DNA from: Proteus vulgaris
GTDB taxonomy: Bacteria > Pseudomonadota > Gammaproteobacteria > Enterobacterales > Enterobacteriaceae
Direction of reading: 5' to 3'
Length of the DNA stretch: 64,000 bases
NCBI RefSeq assembly: GCF_023100685.1
Contig: NZ_CP090064.1
Span: forward strand, 2,356,001 to 2,420,000
The position numbers and the translations under genes are program-made. Each line of letters opens with the position of its first letter. Positions within the stretch are counted from its first letter, which is position 1. This document shows positions 9,618 to 17,849 of the stretch, piece after piece. The notes under the pieces were generated by a model that did no database searches, was not told the origin of the DNA, and saw only the letters and a program-made list of their open reading frames with translations.

Positions 9618-12113
9618 CTACTGTTTATTTTGATTTAAATACTCAGCGACACGAGTTTCAATATTTTTACGCTCACTTTCTGATAAAGAATAGAATATAG
9701 CAACATTGCTCACATCCCTATTCATTAATAAACCATAATAGTATGCTTCTTTAGCATCACTTTTAAACAGATATGCTTCATAGAGCTTTGAGAAAGAAGA
9801 CTCTGCGAAACTCATTTTTCCTAATCGAACATTCATATCTATAATATAGTCATTATGATTTTTTAAAGTAGAAACATATATATTTACCGCAGGATCTTGG
9901 CTTACACTATCCAGCCCATTGGAGTATATTTTATTTAATTCAGTATAGATGCGATTATCTATACTGAATGGATAATCTAAAGATAATTGATACCACTCAA
10001 TGGCTTTATCTAAGTTTTGCTCCACTAAACAAGGCGCATCTAAATAATAGTCAGCAATTATTCTAGCGCTATTATAAGTAAATTCGTTACTACGCGGTTT
10101 TTCTGTTTCTATCCACTCTTTAAAATAGTTCGCTGCTTTATTGATATTATCTTTATCTTCACAAATGTTTTCCATATAGTAATTATAAAGATATTGGCTC
10201 GCTTTTTTATTTCCTAAATCATAGGCTTCTTCAGCATAAGTGAAACTTTTTTGGCGGTCTTCATAAGAATAAAACCTTGCTAATTCAAGTAGTTTCTTAT
10301 CACTCTCTTCTTGTTTCATTAAACGATTAAGATCATTATCTCTTCCCTCACGAGTTCTTGTCACTATTTCATATAATTCTAATTCAGGGCTAGATAAATC
10401 AATACTAATGCGTTTTTCATATTCTTGTGCTTTTACTGCATCTTTTTGAATGCCTTCTTTACCTTCTTGATAAATTAAGGATAAATCTTTTAAGCAAATA
10501 TTATTCCCCAGATTTGCACATTTATCACGCCAAGCAAAACGTTCTTTAGTGGTAATATTGGTTAAATTATCAAAGTTATGATCTTGATAAAGCCTTCCAG
10601 ACATATTTTCATCAACATATCTTGTTGTGACAATAAATTGCATTGCATCAGTAGAACCTAATTCAGCCAATTTAAAAATATCTTTATAATATTTTCTTAA
10701 TTTTTCTTCATTAAGCTTTTGGGCAGTGTTTTCATAAATAATATTTCTTATTGTATATTTAAATGCCAGATTTATGTTTTTATTTAACAGGGGTTGAACC
10801 TGCGTTCTAACTTCCTCGTCAAACAAAGAACGTTCAACAATAAAATCAATTACTCTTGGCGAATTCATTCCGTATTTCAAAAGAAGATCATAACCTTCTT
10901 TTCGCTCTTTTTTAGTGAGAATCCCGTTTTCTAAATCATCTTCCAGCGCTTTAATTACATAAATAAAAACATCATTATTTATTCTATTTTTATATTTCAT
11001 GATTGCAATGGCTTGATGAAGATAAGCAGCATAAGTGTAATAACTTGCTTTTTTATATAATAAAAAAGCATATTCTTTATTTTTAATGGCATCTTGTTCT
11101 AAAAGTATATCCGCGTAATAGTGTGCGAGACGATAATCTTGATTAAATGTGTTAACTTTATTTTTATTCACACTCTCTTTTAAAATATCAACAATGTGCT
11201 CTTTTGCGATATATTCTGAAATATCAAACTCAAAATAGATCCTGACTAATAGATGTTGACTCTCATCTAATAATTTATTATCTCTGATATTTTCTTGTAA
11301 TAAATTAACCGCTTTTTTCAAATCTTGTACCGTTCCTTCACCATTAGCATATAGCTTCGCAAGGCTTAGTTTACTTTCTGGAGACGGTTGTATTTTATAA
11401 GCTGAACTTACTAGCTCAAAGGCTTTATCAGGATCATAAATGCTACCTTTAGGATTTGAATAAACATTAGCAACGGTTAGCATCGCTTGATAAGAATCAG
11501 GATATTTTTCTAAAAGCTTATCTATATATTTTTTAAGTGTTTCACTAAAGTATGGTGAATTATTACTATTATTTTGAGTTAAATCCTCAATTTTTTTAAT
11601 TAATCCATCATGATGATCCAAATCTGCCGATAACGTTAAATATACTTTAGCTAATAAGTCATCTTTTCTGAGAAGATTTCCCTCTTCATCACCATTATAA
11701 ATTTGATAAAGAAGATATACCGCATCCGGATAATTTGTATTTGCCGCATCAAGAAGTAGATTAATATCTTCTCTTATTAATGTATATTTTAAATACATCA
11801 TTTTAGGATCTTTGCTTTCAATAAAAGGCTTTATAAGAGCTTCTGTTTTTAGTGATCTCTTAGGGGAATCTGGATTATTTAAATATTGATATATGGCCTC
11901 TTTATTTCCTGTCTTAGCTAGTTTTTCTAACTCTTCAAGTGTTGCCTTTTTTTCTGCCAAAGAGTGATCATCATTGATAGGTATTAATGCATATTCTGCA
12001 TTTCTGCTAGCTTCATCTGACACTGATTCAACTTTATCTTTCTTGAAAGATAAACCTAAAACAATAACAATTAATGAAACAAATATAAGTATATTTTTTA
12101 TTTTACGAGACAT
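9618..12113 (-). CDS. Large Sel1/TPR-like repeat protein with N-terminal membrane anchor
   Basis: 831 residues. A hydrophobic segment at about residues 7-24, after MSRKIKN, acts as an uncleaved anchor or signal; the rest should lie in the periplasm. Helical repeats of Sel1 type can be picked out, for example SLAKLYANGEGTVQDLKKAV near residue 255, LSLIYQEGKEGIQKDAVKAQ near 545 and IIADYYLDAPCLVEQNLDKA near 700. Sel1 proteins usually serve as protein-protein scaffolds. No enzymatic domain is visible and I do not recognise a named orthologue. It stands alone, with a 296-nt upstream spacer. Composition is Lys/Glu/Asn-rich. Confidence 0.75.
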   Translation of the reverse strand: MSRKIKNILIFVSLIVIVLGLSFKKDKVESVSDEASRNAEYALIPINDDHSLAEKKATLEELEKLAKTGNKEAIYQYLNNPDSPKRSLKTEALIKPFIESKDPKMMYLKYTLIREDINLLLDAANTNYPDAVYLLYQIYNGDEEGNLLRKDDLLAKVYLTLSADLDHHDGLIKKIEDLTQNNSNNSPYFSETLKKYIDKLLEKYPDSYQAMLTVANVYSNPKGSIYDPDKAFELVSSAYKIQPSPESKLSLAKLYANGEGTVQDLKKAVNLLQENIRDNKLLDESQHLLVRIYFEFDISEYIAKEHIVDILKESVNKNKVNTFNQDYRLAHYYADILLEQDAIKNKEYAFLLYKKASYYTYAAYLHQAIAIMKYKNRINNDVFIYVIKALEDDLENGILTKKERKEGYDLLLKYGMNSPRVIDFIVERSLFDEEVRTQVQPLLNKNINLAFKYTIRNIIYENTAQKLNEEKLRKYYKDIFKLAELGSTDAMQFIVTTRYVDENMSGRLYQDHNFDNLTNITTKERFAWRDKCANLGNNICLKDLSLIYQEGKEGIQKDAVKAQEYEKRISIDLSSPELELYEIVTRTREGRDNDLNRLMKQEESDKKLLELARFYSYEDRQKSFTYAEEAYDLGNKKASQYLYNYYMENICEDKDNINKAANYFKEWIETEKPRSNEFTYNSARIIADYYLDAPCLVEQNLDKAIEWYQLSLDYPFSIDNRIYTELNKIYSNGLDSVSQDPAVNIYVSTLKNHNDYIIDMNVRLGKMSFAESSFSKLYEAYLFKSDAKEAYYYGLLMNRDVSNVAIFYSLSESERKNIETRVAEYLNQNKQ

Positions 12114-12409
12114 AATTATCCTTTTACGTTACATAATTTATTTTTAAATAATCAACCGCTATAGCTCAAAAATGATGGATTTTGATTTAGTTAAGTGTCA
12201 TTTTTCTATTTACACCAGTCAATCGATAACTTACCAATTCTTTATGTAGCAAACACTTTTTCATTAAAAATGCGTAGGCTGTCTATTCCCTATTTAACAT
12301 ATTCCGTGAATAATGAAGAAGAGATATTCTAGACTTAGTGAATATCGATTAATATCTAATTGGCTAATAAATTCAAATCATTGCCTTATTTAATCTTTAG
12401 GATAACCCC

Positions 12410-12838
12410 ATGCTACAATCACCTCATCTTTCTTCTCATGCCCGATTTATTGCACTTCGCCTTCTCCCTAACGAGAATGTGATTATGGCATTACGACAGA
12501 TTATAAAAGAACAAAACCTAAAATCAGCATTTATTGCAGGTTGTGTGGGAAGTTTAACAGATGTGGTATTACGCTTTGCAGGACGCGAAGAAAATCGCTA
12601 TCTTACAGGTAAATTTGAGATTGTTTCATTAATTGGAACATTAGATAGTCAAGGTGAACATTTGCATTTAGCAATCTCAGATGAAAATGGATTAATGTGT
12701 GGTGGACATATGATGCCAGGTTGTACAGTGCGCACGACGCTAGAGCTCGTTATTGGTGAGTTAGAGCAAGTGACTTTTAGCCGTCAGCCTTGTGAACACT
12801 CTGGTTATGAGGAGTTGGTCATCACACCGCGTAAATAG
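12410..12838 (+). CDS. PPC/DUF296 domain protein (putative DNA-binding)
   Basis: A 142-residue single-domain PPC (DUF296) protein. It shows the typical core: SAFIAGCVGSLTDVVLRFAG, then FEIVSLIGTLDS and HLHLAISDENGLMCGGH. In plants this domain is coupled to AT-hooks; the bacterial standalone proteins are trimeric and of unclear function. The ribosome site is TAGGAT before the ATG. The ECF transporter operon starts 76 nt downstream in the same direction, so co-transcription is possible, but no functional link is proven. Confidence 0.85.
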   Translation: MLQSPHLSSHARFIALRLLPNENVIMALRQIIKEQNLKSAFIAGCVGSLTDVVLRFAGREENRYLTGKFEIVSLIGTLDSQGEHLHLAISDENGLMCGGHMMPGCTVRTTLELVIGELEQVTFSRQPCEHSGYEELVITPRK

Positions 12839-12914
12839 CTTTTTTATAAAAAATAGCTATGTATGCAAAACAATAAAACCAATAGTCACTATCCTTTGTA
12901 AAGGTTTTTAAACT

Positions 12915-13496
12915 ATGTCTACAACTCCTCAAATTTCGAGTCGTACACTCGTACTCATTGTTGTATCTATTGCAATAAATATGATCGGCGGCCAAATTAC
13001 CTCAATGGTAAAACTCCCTATCTTTTTAGATTCTATCGGTACACTGATTTGTGCCTTATTAGGTGGCCCATGGGTCGCATTATTCACTGGATTATTAACC
13101 AATCTATTATGGGGATTAATTAGTGGTCCAATGGCGGCTGCATTTGCTCCAGTAGCCATGATGATAGGATTAAGTGCAGGTTTATTGGCTCGTGCAGGTG
13201 GTTTTCGTTCTTTAATTCGCGTTATTGGTTCGGGAATTGTCATTACTTTAGCGTTAATGATTGTCGCCGTTCCAATTCGTACTTATTTATTTGGTGGCGC
13301 AACAGGTAGTGGTGCTGATTTCTTTGTTGCTTATTTTCATGCTGTGGGTGAAGGGCTTATTGAGTCTGTTGCCATTACTGTATTAGGTGCAAATCTCGCA
13401 GATAAAATATTATCAGCGATTGTCGCTTGGTTATTAGTACGTCAATTACCACAACGAACACAACGTAATTTTCCTGCGATTGCCAAGGTTCGCTAA
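12915..13496 (+). CDS. ECF transporter substrate-binding (S) component
   Basis: A 193-residue, very hydrophobic protein with about five to six membrane segments. The start SRTLVLIVVSIAINMIGGQI and the loop LPIFLDSIGTLICALLGGPW are typical of the ECF S-component superfamily. It is followed at once by T and two A components, so it is the substrate-specific subunit of this importer. The substrate cannot be read from sequence: no vitamin riboswitch precedes it and no biosynthetic gene is adjacent. Only 2 nt separate its stop from the T component start. Confidence 0.85.
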   Translation: MSTTPQISSRTLVLIVVSIAINMIGGQITSMVKLPIFLDSIGTLICALLGGPWVALFTGLLTNLLWGLISGPMAAAFAPVAMMIGLSAGLLARAGGFRSLIRVIGSGIVITLALMIVAVPIRTYLFGGATGSGADFFVAYFHAVGEGLIESVAITVLGANLADKILSAIVAWLLVRQLPQRTQRNFPAIAKVR

Positions 13497-13498
13497 TA

Positions 13499-14203
13499 AT
13501 GCATCCATTTACCTCATTGGCATTATGGCTTTGGCTAAGTGCTAGTGTACTTTTTTTATCATTAGGCTTACCACTGCTGATAATCAGCAGTGGTATTTTT
13601 ATTAGCTTATTGATTTGGAAAGCATCTCGCTGGCGTTGGCGTTTTATTGCTTGGTTAATGATCCCAATGGCAATCGGATTATGGTTAGTCCATAGTGGTT
13701 GGTTAGCTTATTGGTTAGTAGGTGGATCTTTAGATACTAGTAAACAAACTATGGCAATAACGCTATGGTTAAGATTATTAGCAATAATAAGTGGTGCTCA
13801 ATTGTGGTTACAACACTCATCAACAGAGCAATTTATTAGAGCGCTATTTGCTAGCCGTTTACCTATGAGCCTTTCCTATTTATTAGCAGGGCCTTTGCTA
13901 CTTGTAGAACAATTACGCCAACAATTACACAATATAAGAGAGGCGCAATTAGCGCGAGGTGTTCCTCTTGATGGATCATTTTGGCAACGATTCATCACAT
14001 TACCAGCGATTATTTTGCCTCTTATTAGTCACGTATTAAGTGATTTAACGATTAGAAGTGCAGCATTAGATATGCGAGGATTTCGTATTATTAAAAAACG
14101 AACAACCTTATACCCACCAACGGATACATCACTTCAAACAATGCTTCGCTACTTGATTTTATTGCTTATTTTGGTTGAAGGAGGTATTTGGCTATGGTAC
14201 TAA
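13499..14203 (+). CDS. ECF transporter transmembrane (T) component
   Basis: 234 residues with four to five membrane segments. Two coupling-helix boxes are present: AQLARGVPLD near residue 155 and ALDMRGFR near residue 197. These Ala-Arg-Gly-type motifs contact the ATPases in EcfT proteins. It overlaps the first ATPase gene by 16 nt and lies 2 nt after the S component, giving a tight S-T-A-A operon. Confidence 0.9.
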   Translation: MHPFTSLALWLWLSASVLFLSLGLPLLIISSGIFISLLIWKASRWRWRFIAWLMIPMAIGLWLVHSGWLAYWLVGGSLDTSKQTMAITLWLRLLAIISGAQLWLQHSSTEQFIRALFASRLPMSLSYLLAGPLLLVEQLRQQLHNIREAQLARGVPLDGSFWQRFITLPAIILPLISHVLSDLTIRSAALDMRGFRIIKKRTTLYPPTDTSLQTMLRYLILLLILVEGGIWLWY

Positions 14204-15039
14204 ATCTTCAGCAATTGAGTTTTACCCCCAAAGGTGACGAAAAATCTATTCTTGGCCCTATTGATTTACAGTTAAAACAAGGGGAATGGCTTGTGATTTT
14301 AGGGGGCAATGGCAGCGGAAAAAGCCTTCTTGCGCAATTACTAGCCGGTTGGTACCCCGATTTATTAACAGGTTCAGTGCAAGGCATGGGAATTGTACAA
14401 AACATTGCCCTCGATAAAAGCCGATTAGTATCGCTAGCACCCGGACGACAGCTCGTTCAACAATCGCCACAATTACAACTTTCAGGATGTGCATTCACTG
14501 TAGAGCAAGAAATTGCCTTTGGCCCTGAAAATTTGGGGTTGAGCGATAATGAAATTCGATTTCGAGTAAAAGAAGCTATGGCATTAACACAATGTGAATA
14601 CTTGCGTTTTCGTCACCCTTCAACCCTTTCTGGTGGTGAGGCTCAACGTGTTGTCATAGCTAGTGCGCTTGCTATGCACCCAAAATTATTATTACTTGAT
14701 GAAGCTTTTAGTCGCTTAACGCCCTATGCAACCCAACAATTACACCAACGCATAAAACATTATGCAAAAGAGCATAAATGCAGTGTAGTTATTTTTGAAC
14801 GCAATTTATTACCTGCAATAAGTCTGAGTGGGCAATTTTTATTATTGGAAGCAGGAAAAATGAAGGCAAAAGGTACTTTAGACTCTATTTTTCCGTTCTT
14901 ATTTTCAACAATTAATGCTCCTGATGCATGGCAAGCTTTACATTGGTTAATTGAAAACCATCATTGGAATAAGAATATTGTGAATAATGATAAAGCCTTA
15001 CTTAATGCTTTTAAGGAATTTTATGTTACAGCTCAATAA
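14188..15039 (+). CDS. ECF transporter ATP-binding protein 1
   Basis: A 283-residue ABC ATPase. Walker A reads GGNGSGKSLLAQ near residue 38, the signature is LSGGEAQRV near residue 148, and Walker B is LLLLDEAFSRL. It energises the S/T pair together with the next gene. It starts inside the T-component gene (16-nt overlap). Its last 17 nt overlap the start of the second ATPase. Confidence 0.92.
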   Translation: MAMVLNLQQLSFTPKGDEKSILGPIDLQLKQGEWLVILGGNGSGKSLLAQLLAGWYPDLLTGSVQGMGIVQNIALDKSRLVSLAPGRQLVQQSPQLQLSGCAFTVEQEIAFGPENLGLSDNEIRFRVKEAMALTQCEYLRFRHPSTLSGGEAQRVVIASALAMHPKLLLLDEAFSRLTPYATQQLHQRIKHYAKEHKCSVVIFERNLLPAISLSGQFLLLEAGKMKAKGTLDSIFPFLFSTINAPDAWQALHWLIENHHWNKNIVNNDKALLNAFKEFYVTAQ

Positions 15040-15844
15040 TGTGACTTATCGCTGGAGTGATGAGGTTCCGCCTTGTATCTCTCAATTATCCTTAACGTTA
15101 AATCAAGGAGAATGGATAAGCTTAGTCGGCGATAATGGCGCTGGTAAATCTACTTTATTGCGATTAATTGCAGGACTATTAACTCCCAACGAAGGTGATA
15201 TAACACTCAATAATCAGTCACTTTTTCAACTAAAAGCACAGCAACGCGCTCATTATATTGGGGTATTATTTCAAGAGCCTGAACGACAAATTTTTCATAA
15301 TACTGTTGAGAAAGAGATCACGTTTGGTTTAAAGCAACGTAAATTTCCGAAAGAAGAAATTAAAAAATGTTTAGATGAAACACTGTCGCTTTGTGGTTTA
15401 AATGATGTTGCAGATGTTCATCCTTTAGATTTACATGCTGGCCAACGTAGAATGGTTGCTGTTGCGAGCTTAAGTATTTTATCACCTCAAATATTATTAC
15501 TTGATGAACCCACTCGTGATTTTGATGCATATTGGTTAAGCTGTTTTGAGAATTGGCTTCAGGTACAAAAAACATTAGGTACAACGGTATTGGCTATTAG
15601 TCATGATCTTGATTTTACTGCTCGTCATTTTCAGCGTGTTATCCATTTATCCTCAGGTAAATTAATTGCTGATGGTTCCCCTGATAAAGTGCTAATGAAT
15701 TCAACACTGCAATCCCTTTCTGATATTCCTGCGCCTACGCTATACTCATTAAGTCAGAAACTGAAATTGCCAATTAAAAATACACCTATTGAATGGGCGA
15801 CAATGTTAGTTGAAATGAATAAAAATTCTAAAATAACCTCATAA
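15023..15844 (+). CDS. ECF transporter ATP-binding protein 2
   Basis: ABC ATPase, 273 residues from the chosen start. Walker A is GDNGAGKSTLLR and Walker B is ILLLDEPTRDFD. The signature is degenerate: DLHAGQRRMV in place of LSGGQ, suggesting an asymmetric ATPase pair in which only one composite site is fully canonical. I start it at ATG 15023 because AAGGA lies 5 nt before it and the protein then begins MLQLNNVTYRW, a normal ABC N-terminus. The longer frame from 14987 would be entirely inside the upstream gene and lacks a ribosome site. Confidence 0.9.
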   Translation: MLQLNNVTYRWSDEVPPCISQLSLTLNQGEWISLVGDNGAGKSTLLRLIAGLLTPNEGDITLNNQSLFQLKAQQRAHYIGVLFQEPERQIFHNTVEKEITFGLKQRKFPKEEIKKCLDETLSLCGLNDVADVHPLDLHAGQRRMVAVASLSILSPQILLLDEPTRDFDAYWLSCFENWLQVQKTLGTTVLAISHDLDFTARHFQRVIHLSSGKLIADGSPDKVLMNSTLQSLSDIPAPTLYSLSQKLKLPIKNTPIEWATMLVEMNKNSKITS

Positions 15845-15902
15845 TAATCTTAATATTTATCACTATTATTATGTTTATTTATAAGTAGTTGGAGATAATT
15901 AA

Positions 15903-16415
15903 ATGGAAATTATTCACACTTTATTCGACTCCTTGAGTCTCTTGTCTCCTATTACCCTATTCTTATCTATTATTTTAATCACAGCAGGCAAATCAACCAT
16001 TGGTATTTCTTCATTTTTGCCCCCTGCTTCTTTAATGTTGATCTTTATCTTTGGTGCTTGTTTACCACTTTATTCTCCAATCTTTCTTTGGCTAGCCACC
16101 AGTTGTGGTGCTCTATTAGGATCAATTTTAAGCTATGAGTTAGGGCGCTCTATCTATCGTTTTCCTCGCCTTAAAATATGGGTTAATCGCTATCAGTCAA
16201 AAATTAATCGCACTCAACAATTATTAAAAAATAAAACTCACTATATTTTGTTTATTTCTCGATTCTTAGCTGTCTTTCGCTACTTAACTCCCTTTAGTGC
16301 TGGCTTATTAAAACTACCTGCATATGGTGTTTATATCACCAGCGCTATTTCTGCTTTAGTTTGGTCTGCAATGTTTGTTTTAATCGCAACAGGTGTACTT
16401 ACTTTTGCTTTATAA
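15903..16415 (+). CDS. DedA family membrane protein
   Basis: 170 residues with four or more hydrophobic segments. The DedA/SNARE-associated core is visible: SILSYELGRSIYRFPRLK, then HYILFISRFLAVFRYLTPFS with the family arginine and the re-entrant AGLLKLPAYGVY. DedA proteins are linked to lipid-carrier recycling (undecaprenyl phosphate, phosphatidylethanolamine) and to membrane homeostasis. GGAG lies upstream of the ATG. It follows the ECF operon by 58 nt and may be read from it. Confidence 0.85.
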   Translation: MEIIHTLFDSLSLLSPITLFLSIILITAGKSTIGISSFLPPASLMLIFIFGACLPLYSPIFLWLATSCGALLGSILSYELGRSIYRFPRLKIWVNRYQSKINRTQQLLKNKTHYILFISRFLAVFRYLTPFSAGLLKLPAYGVYITSAISALVWSAMFVLIATGVLTFAL

Positions 16416-16745
16416 GTGGCGAATTAACACTTAATTTTAATCTTTCTATTAATACTAAAAGTGGCCTATTTTCTTTTTACATAATCATATTGTTTAAATA
16501 TTTTCTGCCCCCTCTTTTTTTCATTTTATTTTTAATTATCGATAAATAGACTATTTTTTAGCTTCTTTTATCTTTTCTTCCATGCTTTATTGATATTTTC
16601 TTTCGCATTTTGTGCCTATCACCATAATTATGATTAAAATTTGCATAATTACTATATCGATCACAATTTGTTATCTTCTTGTTTTAATTTCATTACGTCA
16701 CGTCACAATTTCTTAACACTCCTTATTTCTATAAAAGTTGTCATG

Positions 16746-16755
16746 TTGTATACAA
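16746..16755. promoter_or_regulatory. Candidate FCD/GntR operator
   Basis: TTGTATACAA is a perfect 10-bp palindrome 48 nt upstream of the TAXI binding-protein start, in an otherwise gene-free 387-nt stretch (16416-16802). FadR-type regulators bind short GT/AC palindromes, and one is encoded in this operon. The assignment is inference. Confidence 0.45.
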
Positions 16756-16802
16756 GTTGGTGTGAAACATTCACCTGCGTTTTTATGTACAGGAACAACA
16801 TC

Positions 16803-17837
16803 ATGAGAATAAGAAAAACAAAGCTTGCCATCGGTATTGTTGCTGTTATTGCGGTTGTCTCATTAGCAATAGCTGGCAAAAAAGAGAATGCGAATAAACA
16901 ATTTCTCTCTGTAGCAACCGCTTCAACAGGAGGAACGTATTATCCGATGGGAGTGGGATTAGCAAACGTATGGAGTACACACCTTAAGGATAGAGGCGTT
17001 CAAGTAACAGGCCAATCTTCGGCAGGATCGATAGAAAACATCTATTTAATGCAAAAAAATGAAGCTCAGCTCTCTATTTTGCAAAGTCTTTTAGCTGTAG
17101 AAGCTTATGAAGGTGTGCGCAATTTTGAAGGTAAACCAGAAAAAAATCTGCGCTCAATTTCTATGTTGTGGCCCAATGTTGAACACTTTGTTTTAATGAA
17201 TGACAAAGTAAAAACCGGCACATTAGATGATATTCGTGCGACAAGTTTTTCTGTTGGCCCTCAAGCTAGCGGTACAGAACAATCCACAATTATCATTCTT
17301 AAAGGTGTTAATTTAACTAAAAAAGATATTACCCCTGAATATCTTGGATATGGAGACACTGTTTCTGCCATGCGAGACGGCCGTCTTGACGGTGGCGCCT
17401 TACCTGCTGGCGTTCCAGCTTCAGCCGTCACCGACATGTATGCTAGTGGTGTCAGCGCAAAACTACTCGAAGTCACAGATAAACAACTTGATGATATCAA
17501 TCATGTGGCAAATTCATGGTTTCGTTTTGAAATACCCGCGAATACCTATCCTCGTCAAACTGAAATAGTCAATACAATAGCTCAACCTAATATTTTAATG
17601 GCCACAACCAGTATTGATAATGACTTAGTTTATGAGCTAACAAAAACTATGTTTGAGAACCTTCCTGAGGTTCATCAAGTTCATAGCGCAGCTAAATACA
17701 TCACCACAGAAAATGCATTAAAAGGTGTTTCTGTGCCATTACATTTAGGGGCTTACCGCTACTACAAAGAAATCGGGTTAGAGATCCCTGATTATCTTAT
17801 TCCACCAGAAGCTCAAACGCAGACTAATAATAAATAA
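16803..17837 (+). CDS. TAXI family TRAP transporter solute-binding protein
   Basis: Extracytoplasmic substrate receptor of a TRAP transporter. From ATG 16803 it has 344 residues: a signal/anchor (KLAIGIVAVIAVVSLAIA), then the TAXI hallmark SVATASTGGTYYPMGVGLAN and the core motif GQSSAGSIENIYLMQKNEAQ. A longer frame runs back to 16641, but AGGA sits 8 nt before 16803 and the signal peptide begins there. The permease gene starts 12 nt downstream. With lhgO in the operon, a 2-hydroxy-dicarboxylate ligand is plausible but unproven. Confidence 0.92.
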   Translation: MRIRKTKLAIGIVAVIAVVSLAIAGKKENANKQFLSVATASTGGTYYPMGVGLANVWSTHLKDRGVQVTGQSSAGSIENIYLMQKNEAQLSILQSLLAVEAYEGVRNFEGKPEKNLRSISMLWPNVEHFVLMNDKVKTGTLDDIRATSFSVGPQASGTEQSTIIILKGVNLTKKDITPEYLGYGDTVSAMRDGRLDGGALPAGVPASAVTDMYASGVSAKLLEVTDKQLDDINHVANSWFRFEIPANTYPRQTEIVNTIAQPNILMATTSIDNDLVYELTKTMFENLPEVHQVHSAAKYITTENALKGVSVPLHLGAYRYYKEIGLEIPDYLIPPEAQTQTNNK

Positions 17838-17849
17838 CAGGAGTGAGTT

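Noticed and set aside
14987..15022. Upstream extension of the second ECF ATPase
   Set aside because: It lies inside the preceding ATPase gene, and AAGGA points to ATG 15023.
16361..16549. 62-codon frame overlapping the DedA 3' end
   Set aside because: The sequence is Phe/Ile/Leu-rich low-complexity translation of T-rich DNA with no ribosome site.
16641..16802. Upstream extension of the TAXI receptor frame
   Set aside because: It would place 54 residues before a clear signal peptide; AGGA supports 16803, and the stretch contains the promoter and palindrome.
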